Source: an uncultured Thomasclavelia sp. (GTDB taxonomy: Bacteria; Bacillota_I; Bacilli_A; Erysipelotrichales; Coprobacillaceae). Taken from it: a stretch of DNA of 48,453 nucleotides. The stretch lies in NCBI RefSeq assembly GCF_944324745.1, contig NZ_CALUXO010000037.1, positions 1 through 48,453 of the forward strand, written 5' to 3'. A model generated the notes under the pieces. The model was not told where the DNA came from and did not search any database. It saw only the letters and a program-made list of their open reading frames with translations. Made by a program: the position numbers and the translations under genes. Positions 1-9,190 of this stretch are shown here, one piece after another; within the stretch, counting starts at the first letter, position 1; every line of letters begins with the position of its first letter.

Positions 1-2
1 TT

Positions 3-1532
3 ACAGTTTCTTATGACGTTGATATACCCAAGAATGATATTTCAAGAACAGTTAAGAGTATCGTGGAAAGGATAAATTTGGCAAAATATATCGATTTCTC
101 TAACAGAAATACATACGGGTATGATGCAGTCATGATGTTTGAATGTGTCATTTTAGGAAAAGCATTAAGAGGATACGTTTCCGTAAGAGAATACGAAGAA
201 TTATGTAGATTTGATAATCGCTTTAAATTCATAACTAATGGCAAGATCCCATCTTTCATGGCTTTTGAAAGATTTATAAAAAACGATCTGACAATGTCAA
301 TTGATGATATATTTATTGATATCAATAAAATAATAGAGGAAGATCTGGATATCAATGCAAAGATACTTTATATCGATGGGAGTAAATTTGAAGCGAATGC
401 CAATAAAATGACATTTGTATGGAAAAAATCATCACAAAAATATTATCAAAACACCTGGAAGAAATTTATCAAACTAGTAAAAAAATTAAACCGATATTTT
501 AGCAGAGAAGGGATCGAAGTTTACTATTCATTGATCAAAGAACCCAATATAGCATATATGCTGGAAATAGCAGATAGAATAGAAAGATACATGGAAGCAA
601 ATAAAATAGAATTTGTTCATGGAAAAGGGAAGAAAAAAAGTGAGATACAAAAACTATATGAGGAATTAAAAGAATATGCGCTCAAGATATCCAAATATGT
701 AATGCATTTTGATATATGTGGGGAAAGAAATAGTTTTTCGAAAACAGATCCTGACGCCACGTTCATGAAAATGAAGTATGACTACTATAATCATACAAAT
801 GTATTTAAACCAGGGTATAATGTACAGTTTGGAATAAGTGATGGATTTATAAGGAATGTGTATGTAAGCAGTGACTGCAATGATTTACCAACATATATAC
901 CATTTATGGAGAAATATTACCAGGCATATGGAAAATACCCAGAAAAAACACCAGCAGATGCCGGATATGGAAGTTATGATAATTACATGTTCTGTAAAAA
1001 ACATGAGATAGATTTATATATGAAATATTCGGGATATTATAAAGAACAGGAAAAAAAGACAGAAAAGAATCAATTCAAGGTATCACAAATGCGGCAGGAA
1101 GATGGAAGTTATGTATGTCCACAGGGATATAAATTTGAATTTGTGAAAGAAACGATCAATACCAAAGGGCGATATAAGAAAGTAAATCAGATACTGGAAA
1201 ATAAACATTGCGAAGGATGCCCGTTAAAATCAAAGTGTACAAAAAGCAAAGGCAACCGAAAAATAACCAATAATGAAAAATTAAATCAGATGAAGAAAGA
1301 AGTAAGAGATAATCTGGCTAGTGAAGTAGGAAAAGAATATATAAAATGGAGACAGATATATTCAGAAGGAGTATTTGGAATATTAAAGGAAGATCATCAT
1401 TACTCAAAATTAAGAAGAAGAGGAGAATCTGGAGTCAAATTAGAAATAACGCTGGTCGCGATAGGATTTAATATTAGAAAATATCATAAAATGATGATGG
1501 AGAAGCAAAAAAAAGAAGCTCTAATTAATTAA
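3..1532 (+). CDS. IS1182-family transposase, 5' end cut by window edge
   Basis: DDE transposase that cuts and joins insertion sequence ends. The frame stays open upstream of the GTG at 63 to the window edge, reading an N-terminal stretch typical of the family, so the true start lies outside the window. Counted from the GTG at 63, candidate catalytic residues are D105 (in YIDGSKFEAN), D299 (in PADAGYGSYDN) and E435 (in YSEGVFGILKEDHHY). A four-cysteine zinc ribbon sits between the second D and the E (C352, C383, C386, C392, in CEGCPLKSKC). This D/D/E plus zinc-ribbon layout matches IS1182 (DDE_Tnp_1 with a DUF772 N-terminus). No stop or frameshift is visible in the part present, so the enzyme could be active. 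The family call is confident; the exact IS is not known. Confidence 0.9.
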   Translation, partial: TVSYDVDIPKNDISRTVKSIVERINLAKYIDFSNRNTYGYDAVMMFECVILGKALRGYVSVREYEELCRFDNRFKFITNGKIPSFMAFERFIKNDLTMSIDDIFIDINKIIEEDLDINAKILYIDGSKFEANANKMTFVWKKSSQKYYQNTWKKFIKLVKKLNRYFSREGIEVYYSLIKEPNIAYMLEIADRIERYMEANKIEFVHGKGKKKSEIQKLYEELKEYALKISKYVMHFDICGERNSFSKTDPDATFMKMKYDYYNHTNVFKPGYNVQFGISDGFIRNVYVSSDCNDLPTYIPFMEKYYQAYGKYPEKTPADAGYGSYDNYMFCKKHEIDLYMKYSGYYKEQEKKTEKNQFKVSQMRQEDGSYVCPQGYKFEFVKETINTKGRYKKVNQILENKHCEGCPLKSKCTKSKGNRKITNNEKLNQMKKEVRDNLASEVGKEYIKWRQIYSEGVFGILKEDHHYSKLRRRGESGVKLEITLVAIGFNIRKYHKMMMEKQKKEALIN

Positions 1533-1585
1533 AAAGATCCAAAAAGTCCTTGAAAAAAAACAGATTTTGAAACAGATACCCTTAT

Positions 1586-1608
1586 TGCGCCTAAAAAAGG
1601 CTTTTTTT
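1586..1608 (+). terminator. Weak terminator-like hairpin after the transposase
   Basis: A short GCCT/AGGC stem with a six-A loop is followed by seven T residues, 50-75 bases after the transposase stop. It may end transposase transcription or lie within the right end of the insertion sequence. The terminal inverted repeat cannot be defined because the left end is outside the window. Confidence 0.4.
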
Positions 1609-1673
1609 ATGCAAAAATTAATTAAAAATAGCAAAAAAATTAAATTTTCCAAAAAATAATCTTCAAAACAAAA

Positions 1674-1726
1674 AAAGAAGCTGTAACGCTTCATTAAAGG
1701 TTAAAAAAACCTCCTTTCGTTACAGC
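1674..1726 (-). terminator. Rho-independent terminator of the NTF2-like gene
   Basis: The arms GCTGTAACG (1680-1688) and CGTTACAGC (1718-1726) pair, with an inner AGGTT/AACCT hairpin. On the minus strand the stem is followed by TTCTTTTTTT. It sits directly after the stop of the minus-strand gene ending at 1739. Confidence 0.75.
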
Positions 1727-1738
1727 CCCTATTTTTGC

Positions 1739-2101
1739 TTAATAAACTAATGCTGTAAAACTAAAAGTAACTAATTTATAGTCATCACCAATTTTACTAT
1801 AAACTTCAGTTACTGTAAAATGATGAGTCGTTGGTTTACCATCTAATAATAAACCATAATTACAATCAGTAATTACTACAGCTGTATCACCATAGGAATT
1901 AACATCCTGGCTATTAATGATTAACTCTGTCGGTTTAAAAGTACCATCAGTGTAAAACTTAATTTCTTGGTCCAATTTACAAGTAATCCCAATATGAACA
2001 AAATTACAATTTTCATCAGCAATAGCGCGCATCATCGTTTCATCACTATTTTCCATAGCATTCCAAAATTGTTTAGATAGTTTTAATATTTCATCTTTCA
2101 T
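1739..2101 (-). CDS. NTF2-like / DUF4440-SnoaL-type protein
   Basis: A 120-residue single-domain protein. The pattern of an N-terminal helix (LSKQFWNAMENSDETMMRAI), then 'NCNFVHIG', then four strands ending 'HHFTVTEVYSKIGDDYKLV', is the usual layout of the NTF2-like fold, a cone-shaped barrel that binds small ligands or acts as a small enzyme or immunity-type protein. The fold gives no specific reaction. No signal peptide or membrane segment. It stands alone, with its own terminator and a plain ATG start behind a GGAG-type ribosome site. The fold call is by pattern recognition; function is unknown. Confidence 0.7.
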   Translation of the reverse strand: MKDEILKLSKQFWNAMENSDETMMRAIADENCNFVHIGITCKLDQEIKFYTDGTFKPTELIINSQDVNSYGDTAVVITDCNYGLLLDGKPTTHHFTVTEVYSKIGDDYKLVTFSFTALVY

Positions 2102-2237
2102 AATCTATAACTCCTTTTATTTACAAATAAATTGTAATTAAAATAGCTAAGAAAGTACAATATTGAGTTTTCATAAAAGTATGATTTTGACGCATAGTAA
2201 ACTGGTTTCTATATCTCATTAATATTAGTTATTAATC

Positions 2238-2289
2238 TAAAAAAATACGATTTCATTAGTAAATTTTGAATCACTAATTAAATCGTATT
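2238..2289 (-). terminator. Terminator after the aldo/keto reductase gene
   Basis: A long hairpin: AATACGATTT (2244-2253) pairs with AAATCGTATT (2280-2289), with an inner ATTAGT/ACTAAT extension. On the minus strand it is followed by a run of T residues. The rest of the 2102-2303 gap shows no gene. Confidence 0.75.
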
Positions 2290-2303
2290 AATTTGATTAA
2301 ATC

Positions 2304-3446
2304 TTATTTTCTAGCTGAAAAAACATTTTGTTTTTCAAATACTTCCTTAACATCTTCTAAATACTTCCGAATTGGTAAATGCTGAGGACAAGCTTTTTCA
2401 CATAAACCACATTTAATACAATCACTGGCTTTTCCATGATTATTTAAAGTTATATTATTATAATAAACCTGCTGGCTTGAAAAGCTGCCAGAAATTTGCT
2501 TAATACTATTATATAAAGCAAAATATTGTGGAATTACGATTTTTTTAGGACAATCATGGGTGCAGTACTCACAAGCCGTACATGGAATAGCCACATTATC
2601 ATTAATTATTTTTGATGCCTTGGTAATTATTTTATATTCATCATCATTTAAGGGTTCGAAGTTATCAAAAGTGGCACAATTATCTAAAACTTGTTGTTCA
2701 CTGTTCATACCACTTAAAACCATAAAAATTCCTTCTTGACTAGCAGCAAATCTTAAAGCCCAGCTGGCTGGTGAAGCATTAGGATGATATTGTTTCATCA
2801 TGGTCAATATTTCATCAGGAACATTAACTAAAGTTCCACCTTTACAAGGTTCCATAACAACAACTGGTTTATGATATTTATTGGCAATCTCTAAACAACG
2901 TTTAGATTGAACATTTGGCTGCAACCAGTCAGCATAATTAATTTGTAGTTGTACAAAATCTAAATTATCTCCATATTTTGCTAAAATTTTATCTAATAAT
3001 TCTGGTGTGTCATGAAAAGACATTCCAACATGTTTAATTTTTCCCTCAGCTTTTTTCTTTTTAACGAATCCAAAAACATCATACTGACAACACTTATCAT
3101 AAACATTATGTCCCATGTTATGTAATAGATAATAATCAAAATATTCAACACCACAATTAGTTAATTGTTCTTGAAATTTTATTTCTAAATCCGTAGCATC
3201 TTTAAAATCACGTAATGGCATCTTGGTTGCTAGTAAAAATGCCTCACGAGGATAGCGATCAACTAATGCTTTTTTTATCGCTTTTTCACATTGATAACCA
3301 TGATAAGTATATGCTGTATCAAAATATGTAAAGCCTTTTTCAATAAATAAATCGAATAATTTTTCAATCTGGTCATAATCAAAAGATGTCTAATCATCTT
3401 GATTAATGACTGGCAAACGCATACATCCAAATCCAAATTTCTTCAT
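2304..3446 (-). pseudogene. Aldo/keto reductase with 4Fe-4S C-terminus, interrupted by an in-frame TAG
   Basis: The family uses NAD(P)H to reduce carbonyl groups; this subgroup carries a C-terminal ferredoxin-like part. The natural start is the ATG at 3446 (MKKFGFGCMRLPVINQDD), but codon 19 is TAG (3390-3392). After it the frame runs on without other damage through the catalytic-site stretch YFDTAYTYHGY, the barrel, and two cysteine clusters (CTACEYCTHDC and CIKCGLCEKAC). The open part starting at the ATG at 3221 lacks the first strand and the catalytic Asp/Tyr, so an internal start could not give a working enzyme. A single substitution (for example CAG to TAG) would explain the break. It could be a recent pseudogene, a gene read through by a suppressor, or a sequencing error. 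Confidence 0.8.
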
Positions 3447-3563
3447 TCTCACATCTCCTCAAATATAACTTATATAAGTATTATAACGTTTAACAATTAT
3501 TAATAACATCAATTTTTTTCTATTAATCTATATTCTTTATTAAGTTATATAATCAATAACTGT

Positions 3564-5612
3564 TTAGTGACTAACAAAATGATATGCTTGATCTTGGCTG
3601 ACATCTTTAACTAGCGGACTTTCTAGAGCCACCAGTCCTATGCTACCATCACTAGTAGAAGAAAAAGATTTAGCCAGATAACCACCAGGAGCTTTTAAAA
3701 TCCGATAGTATACTTCTAACCCAGTTTCCTCACTTTCATTGCCACTGGTAAAGATTCCTGATGCATTGACCTGGACAAAAAACTCATCTTGATTGCCATT
3801 TAAAACGGTAATTGTTTGAATTTGTTCATCAACATCAATACCATCACTAGGATTTTCAAAATACTGTTGCTGGTAAGCTAACCTAGTTATTTCAAAATAA
3901 TCAGCACTTGTTGTTTCGATTTTATAATATCTATCTCCCGACTTTAAACTATCATAAGCCTTTTGATCATTAACTAATTCATGCATTTCATTAATATATG
4001 ATAAATCACTTTCACGAATTGTAGTATTATTAGCAGCTATTGTCTCATTTCCTTTATCAGTTGTACAAAATAATTCAACAGAACAATTATTACTTAAATC
4101 CACTAGCATAATCGTACCCCCACTACCAATTAGACCATTATCATTGATCTGACAATTTTGATTTAATGCGATTACAAAACGCGGCTGATCATTTTCGTTT
4201 AAAACAATAGCGGTTGTTCCAAATTGATCAATTTGATCAGGGATAAAAGAATCATAGCTACCTTCACTGCTGACATTAATGGTACCATTAGTAACTGATA
4301 AATTATATGTCTTGTCTTCATCATATAAATTACGCCAATTACCAGATAAAGATGGGGCTACATAATAATACGAATAACCACTGCCACGATCACCATAAGT
4401 TGCTACATATACTTGTTTTTGACCATTAAATTCATAGGTTACTAAATTGTTATCTTGGTTCAACCACATAGTATTAAGACTATTCCTATCAGCAATGAAG
4501 CTCTCATTCACTCTGGCAAAACATAAAAATGTATAGTGTAAATCCCGCACCTGACCAGTTTGTTTATTTTGCTTCAATACTAATTGTGAAGAAAGGTTCG
4601 GTGATAATGAATAATATGTTTTATTATTGCTGATCATATCGCCAAAGATCCAGGTAGCTACTAAAATCAATAATACTGTTAACACCATTAATAATCCCTT
4701 GCTTCGATTTAATTTAATTTTTTTGATAACTATTAAAAGCACTGAAGAAATAATCATTAATAAAATCATCATCATTTCCATTTGATCAAAGATATATTCA
4801 AAGCCAACACGTTTCATGACTATTTGATATCCTAATTCTAAAACTGCCGCGACTATTAAAACAATCCAGGTAATTGCTTTGATCCAGTATTTAATCTTAT
4901 CTTCATTACTACAATGCTGCCAAGTAGCATTAACTAAATGATTTTCAATTAAATGATAATCAGCACTATTTAAATACAAAATCGTGCGACCACATTTTAA
5001 AATAGCATAATCACCCAATTCCCAGATCTTATCAATATCATGATAAAGATAAATAATTTCCTGATTATTGATAATATAACTTAAGCGATCTTCTTGTAAT
5101 AAATACTGAATATCATAATCTTTAATAATAAACTTTTTATACAAATAAATAATAACAGGTATCAACAATAAAATGACACCTACCGTCATAACAATTACCG
5201 AAAAAAGTTTTAAATGATGATTTAAATAACGATCCAATAAATAGAAACTAATACCGGCAAAGATAAATAACCAGCCCCAAACAAACAAAATCATTGATAT
5301 TATTTTTCTTTGATAATATTGTTCTTTTAAATAGGCTAGCTGAATTGATGACGAAATCGTTATTTTTTGATAATTATGCAATAATGATTGATGCTGTTTA
5401 TTATGATCTTGCCCATCAAGCAATTCATCAACTGTTATGTCTAGAGCTTTTGCTAAATCTTTTAATAAAGATATGTCTGGTAAACTAGCCGCATTTTCCC
5501 ATTTAGATACGGCTTTATTTGTAATATTTAGTTTTTGAGCTAATTCTTTTTGCGTTAGTCCCTTCTCTTTTCTCTTTTTGGCAATATATTGACCAATTTT
5601 TTGATTATCCAT
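3564..5612 (-). CDS. XRE-family regulator fused to a five-helix membrane region and a large C-terminal domain
   Basis: A 682-residue protein. Residues 6-65 form a Cro/C1-type helix-turn-helix (KGLTQKELAQKLNITNKAVSKWEN). Hydrophobic segments lie at about 104-126, 136-158, 246-265, 279-297 and 306-326. With a cytoplasmic DNA-binding end, five crossings would place the 350-residue C-terminal part outside the cell, rich in beta-type sequence and Asn/Ser. The layout suggests a membrane-tethered one-component sensor: the outside or membrane part senses something and the HTH acts on DNA at the membrane. This is inference; the C-terminal domain is not recognised. It starts with ATG behind a GAGGAGGAAG ribosome site. 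A dyad over its own -35 suggests autoregulation. It lies just upstream of the broken aldo/keto reductase, in the same direction. Confidence 0.8.
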   Translation of the reverse strand: MDNQKIGQYIAKKRKEKGLTQKELAQKLNITNKAVSKWENAASLPDISLLKDLAKALDITVDELLDGQDHNKQHQSLLHNYQKITISSSIQLAYLKEQYYQRKIISMILFVWGWLFIFAGISFYLLDRYLNHHLKLFSVIVMTVGVILLLIPVIIYLYKKFIIKDYDIQYLLQEDRLSYIINNQEIIYLYHDIDKIWELGDYAILKCGRTILYLNSADYHLIENHLVNATWQHCSNEDKIKYWIKAITWIVLIVAAVLELGYQIVMKRVGFEYIFDQMEMMMILLMIISSVLLIVIKKIKLNRSKGLLMVLTVLLILVATWIFGDMISNNKTYYSLSPNLSSQLVLKQNKQTGQVRDLHYTFLCFARVNESFIADRNSLNTMWLNQDNNLVTYEFNGQKQVYVATYGDRGSGYSYYYVAPSLSGNWRNLYDEDKTYNLSVTNGTINVSSEGSYDSFIPDQIDQFGTTAIVLNENDQPRFVIALNQNCQINDNGLIGSGGTIMLVDLSNNCSVELFCTTDKGNETIAANNTTIRESDLSYINEMHELVNDQKAYDSLKSGDRYYKIETTSADYFEITRLAYQQQYFENPSDGIDVDEQIQTITVLNGNQDEFFVQVNASGIFTSGNESEETGLEVYYRILKAPGGYLAKSFSSTSDGSIGLVALESPLVKDVSQDQAYHFVSH

Positions 5613-5636
5613 CGAACTTCCTCCTCAACTATCTTT

Positions 5637-5667
5637 ATTTTAGCTAATTATCATTAAAAATGACAAT
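5637..5667 (-). promoter_or_regulatory. Promoter of the XRE membrane regulator with overlapping operator-like dyad
   Basis: On the minus strand TTGTCA (5661-5666) and TAAAAT (5637-5642) are 18 bases apart. A 9-3-9 inverted repeat (ATTATCATT at 5647-5655, AATGACAAT at 5659-5667, one mismatch) covers the -35 and part of the spacer. That is where an XRE repressor would bind to control its own gene. Binding is inferred. Confidence 0.5.
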
Positions 5668-5756
5668 ATTTATCTAGTTCAATAGTTCTCTTATTAGTAG
5701 AATCTCATTGTAATCCCTTTTTATTTATAATAATAGTTATAAACCACTTAGATACC

Positions 5757-5787
5757 AAAAAACAACTATGCTTTCATAGTTGTTTTT
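5757..5787 (-). terminator. Terminator of the DUF4299-type gene
   Basis: AACAACTATG (5761-5770) pairs perfectly with CATAGTTGTT (5775-5784). A-tracts and T-tracts flank both sides, so it can work in either direction. It sits against the stop codon at 5786. Confidence 0.8.
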
Positions 5788-6631
5788 AATTTGTCTTATT
5801 TTCTAATAAAACCTCATATTTATTGAGCATTTCCTCAATTTCTGCAATACTTAAAGTAACTACGATATGATTGGCGTCAAAATACGTTGCTTCACTAATT
5901 GATTTAATAAAATCTTGATAGCTAATCATGCGATTTTCTTTAATAATGATATACCAGTCGGTAACCCCTTCAATTTGATTAAAGATAATATATGGTTCTA
6001 AGGGAACTACTGTTGGAAGATTAGCCTGCGTGATATAAATACCTGCTAATCTGTCTTGAATTCGATAAACTTTACAGGCAGCATAATAAACATCTAACGA
6101 CTGTAATCGCCCTAAAAGATCAGAAAGTTTAAAAAGACTTCCATCAATTTCATTTAATTCATCAATTCCTAAAGAAATTGGATGATAAATTCCTAAAATT
6201 TGAAAATACCGATATTCACTATTATTAACTTTATCTTTTAAATCAAGCAAAGCATTAATACTAGCTTCACAATCATTTTCATATAATTGATCAATTTCAT
6301 TTAGATACTTAACTTGATCATCAATCAAAAACTGATCGGTTTTTAGCTGCCAGCAGATTTTTTTGATCAATTCATAAAAGCCAATAATTTCTTCGTGACC
6401 GGTTGGCAAACTTAATACTAAAATTATATCATGTTGCTCAAAGGAAACTTCAATTCCTCTAGCCAGACGCTTTGAATCATAAAGTAATGTATTTGCTCCC
6501 GTTTTATCTGGAACTAAACGATAGTTTTGATCACTAATTCCATATGATAAATTCGAAATAGCAATAATATCATTAATATCTAATGGTTTTTTAAATAGCT
6601 TTTTTTGTTTGATTCTAACATTAACTGACAC
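5786..6631 (-). CDS. DUF4299-type protein of unknown function
   Basis: About 281 residues, soluble, with no signal peptide or membrane segment. The opening (MSVNVRIKQKKLFKK, then 'INDIIAISNLSYG'), the 'RGIEVSF' and 'VLSLPTG' stretches, and the length resemble the DUF4299 family of streptococci and relatives, whose role is unknown. The open frame reaches a GTG at 6640, but the next GTG at 6631 gives the family-like MSVNV start and better spacing from the AGGG at 6641-6645. Both starts remain possible. It is a single gene with its own terminator. The family call is by memory of sequence pattern and moderately sure. Confidence 0.55.
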   Translation of the reverse strand: MSVNVRIKQKKLFKKPLDINDIIAISNLSYGISDQNYRLVPDKTGANTLLYDSKRLARGIEVSFEQHDIILVLSLPTGHEEIIGFYELIKKICWQLKTDQFLIDDQVKYLNEIDQLYENDCEASINALLDLKDKVNNSEYRYFQILGIYHPISLGIDELNEIDGSLFKLSDLLGRLQSLDVYYAACKVYRIQDRLAGIYITQANLPTVVPLEPYIIFNQIEGVTDWYIIIKENRMISYQDFIKSISEATYFDANHIVVTLSIAEIEEMLNKYEVLLENKTN

Positions 6632-6706
6632 TATTATCACATCCCTGTTATTATCCTATCATATTTTTATAATTGATAAAACTAGGATAATTTATTACAA
6701 GAATAA

Positions 6707-7718
6707 TTATTTATTCCAAAAATAACACAATCCATTATAAGTCATTGCTGGCAGTAGTGTCATGACTATACCCATCTCTAACTAGAAATGACATATTAGC
6801 TTGAGTTTCATCATTTCCTAAAACAAACATTCCACTTGAAGCATCAGCCATCGCCTCAATTTGATTTTTAAATGAATTATAAGCAAAATCATTAGTACCT
6901 GAAGCGGCAAAAATAAAGAAATCGATAGTGCTATATCCTTGATCTATAACAAACTGGGCCATTGCATCACCATCATTTGAATAGCTGCCACTCATCGGCA
7001 TAAAATAGCGAAAATAATCTAAACAATAACGAAATGTACACCAGGTATTAACAGAACCCATTGAAAAGCCACCAAAACCACGATGATCACGGCTAGCCTT
7101 TATTCCTTCTAAGGAAGTATCATCAGCATAAGTACTATACTGACTTTCAACAGCTAGAATTAAATCATTAACTAGTTCGTTATGAAATTGATCGGTTAAA
7201 TCAAGCGCTAAACTATAATCCCAACTATCATGGTCACTAGTATTATTATACGTCAACAATACTATGATCATTGGCTGTATTTTTCCATCTTCAATCGCAT
7301 GATCAATGACGTTTTTAAAACTGGTCGGATTTTGTTCAGTTCCCATGATTATAGTTTCATTGCTCTAACCACCATGACTTAAATAAAAGATATTATATTG
7401 CCTATTAGCATCATAGTTAGCAGGAAGATAGACCCAGGCTTCCTTGGTTAATGGCTGTGAGTGTTCTTCATAACTAAATGATTCCCAGGTTTGATAAGTT
7501 AATTTATTTAAAGTTCCTTGTTGATTAACAGGAGTGTAATAATCATCAGGTATATAGGCCAGTTCATCAGGAACGATTCCACTTAAATTTGTTGTTTCCA
7601 TGTTTTCTTCCTCCTTATTATCAGTCATGTTAGACGAATTGTTTTCTTGAACATTACAAGCTGTCAAAAAAACAAGTACTAAACTTACTAATACTATTTT
7701 AAATACTTTGATTTTCAT
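6707..7718 (-). pseudogene. Secreted lipoprotein esterase (feruloyl esterase / enterochelin esterase-like), broken
   Basis: Family: alpha/beta-hydrolase esterases, often feruloyl or acetyl esterases acting on plant polysaccharide. The N-terminus has a lipoprotein signal with lipobox LTAC (cleavage before the Cys), a polar linker, then the esterase fold: YLPANYDANRQYNIFYLSHGG, the nucleophile elbow GFSMGS and the late His in GYSHD. There are two lesions. A TAG follows SHGG, at about 7362-7364, where a Trp or Gly codon is expected. Near the end the reading frame stops after SNDL, while a one-base shift restores the family-like ending YNGLCYFWNK with a stop at 6707-6709. Start ATG at 7718. The gene is therefore very likely non-functional. 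The downstream open part (from 7346) keeps the nucleophile but has no export signal. Confidence 0.8.
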
Positions 7719-7917
7719 TAAATCACCGTACTTTCTATATTAAATTTTCACTACTAATTTTATTAGGGTTACTATCAAAAGTACAATACCAATAAATTAA
7801 TCTAGTATGATTAAAATGCATAGTAAGCTAGATAATAAAGACTTTTATTATTGTAAAATCATTTATAAAGAATATTAATAACTTAAAATTCAATATCTAA
7901 GCAGTTTTATTGGATAT

Positions 7918-7954
7918 TAAAAGATAGAACTTTAAAAAACGTTCTATCTTTTTC
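7918..7954. terminator. Bidirectional terminator below the ABC transporter operon
   Basis: AAGATAGAAC (7921-7930) pairs with GTTCTATCTT (7941-7950). The plus-side tail is TTTTTCTT and the minus-side tail is a weaker TTTTAATAT. It closes the sigma/ABC operon coming from the right. The rest of 7719-7984 shows no gene. Confidence 0.65.
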
Positions 7955-7984
7955 TTGATTAAATCTATTTTAAATTCTAATCGG

Positions 7985-9190
7985 CTATTTTATTTGAATT
8001 TTTTTATACCGTTGATAAATTACTGGAATTAAAATTAATGATACTACGGTATATACTGGCATAATTATATTTAAAATCGTCGTAACATGACCTTTAATTT
8101 CTACCAACCCAATATTTCTAATTTCATTATAAGCATCTAACAAACGATCTGGGAAAAATGAACAAATTTCAGGCAGTGGCATGATCCGACTCAAAAACGG
8201 AAAAGCACATAAGATTATAAATGGCATCATAATGGCAATTACGGTTGACCGAGTTAAAGCAGAAGCTAGCATAGCAACAACGGCTGCAAATAAAGTTCCA
8301 ATGTATCCAGCAAGAACCAGTAATAAATATGTTTGAAATATCGTAATATTATAACAGCTGCGCCAAAAAACAAATTGAATTGGACAATTCATTCCATCGA
8401 TACCACAAACTAAAAGGACTCCAATGGTATACAAAGTCACAAAAACAATAAAGGTAACTGTGGTAATTAAAAAACCAGCCCCGATTTTAGACCAGATAGC
8501 TTTATTTCTGCCTAACTTAGTAGAAAAATAAATAGAATCAGCTTTAGTTTGAAATTCATTAGAAAAAATATCGGCGATAAAGTAACCAATAAAAAGTGCT
8601 AAAATCATCATAAAAGTTGGCAGATTTTGTAACAAAGCACTCCAGCCATCAAAATATTCATAATAAAATGGTGTCTTGAGATCTTGATATTGTTTAATTA
8701 AAAAATCTTGTTCTGGTTTGGAAAAATGTTCTTCTCCAGAAGCCAGCCAATCTTTTAAATTAGAAATCCGTTTTTCATAAACGTTAGCTGCATCATCTTC
8801 ACTGATTTTTTCAATCGCATAATAATCGTATTCTTGCCAGGGACTATTAGCATTATTAATTAAATCAGCTATTGCTTCCGTGCCTTGAATTTGATGAAAG
8901 AGTTTATTTTCTTCTTCAATTGAATTCGATGTCTTTTGCGATACAATTTCATTTCTTTGCCTATAAACAGTTTTAAAAACATCTTTTGTCAAATATCCAG
9001 CCCATTGATTTCGGTCTTGTCTTAGTTTAGTAGCCGCGGTTATTCCGGTACTACTATTTCCACTAGCATCAGTATATTCAATTCGATTAATAGTTAACAT
9101 GGAAACAACAACTAAAACAACTAATAAAACTAAAACGGCTATTTTATTTCTGGCTTTAGAAAAAACTTTCTTTATTTCAAATTTTAGCAT
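7985..9190 (-). CDS. ABC-2 type transporter permease
   Basis: About 401 residues. One N-terminal membrane segment (NKIAVLVLLVVLVVVSMLTI) is followed by a large loop of about 150 residues that would lie outside, then a block of about five membrane segments from 'LPTFMMILALFIGYFIADIF' to the C-terminus. This is the usual topology of ABC-2 permeases that export peptides, antibiotics or lipids. The frame extends up to a TTG at 9214, but the ATG at 9190 is the better start, overlapping the ATPase gene by 14 bases. It is the last gene of a four-gene operon with an ECF sigma factor. Substrate unknown; the context suggests export or resistance induced by an envelope signal. Confidence 0.8.
   Translation of the reverse strand: MLKFEIKKVFSKARNKIAVLVLLVVLVVVSMLTINRIEYTDASGNSSTGITAATKLRQDRNQWAGYLTKDVFKTVYRQRNEIVSQKTSNSIEEENKLFHQIQGTEAIADLINNANSPWQEYDYYAIEKISEDDAANVYEKRISNLKDWLASGEEHFSKPEQDFLIKQYQDLKTPFYYEYFDGWSALLQNLPTFMMILALFIGYFIADIFSNEFQTKADSIYFSTKLGRNKAIWSKIGAGFLITTVTFIVFVTLYTIGVLLVCGIDGMNCPIQFVFWRSCYNITIFQTYLLLVLAGYIGTLFAAVVAMLASALTRSTVIAIMMPFIILCAFPFLSRIMPLPEICSFFPDRLLDAYNEIRNIGLVEIKGHVTTILNIIMPVYTVVSLILIPVIYQRYKKIQIK

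Noticed and set aside
11-355. Minus-strand open frame opposite the transposase
   Set aside because: It lies fully antisense to the IS1182 transposase, whose motifs are clear; composition reflects the real gene.
2304-7718. Reassigned amber codon: TAG read as an amino acid in the aldo/keto reductase and esterase
   Set aside because: The esterase also has a frameshift, the Tam-like gene has TAA stops too, and obgE and sdaA end normally with TAG. Decay explains it better.
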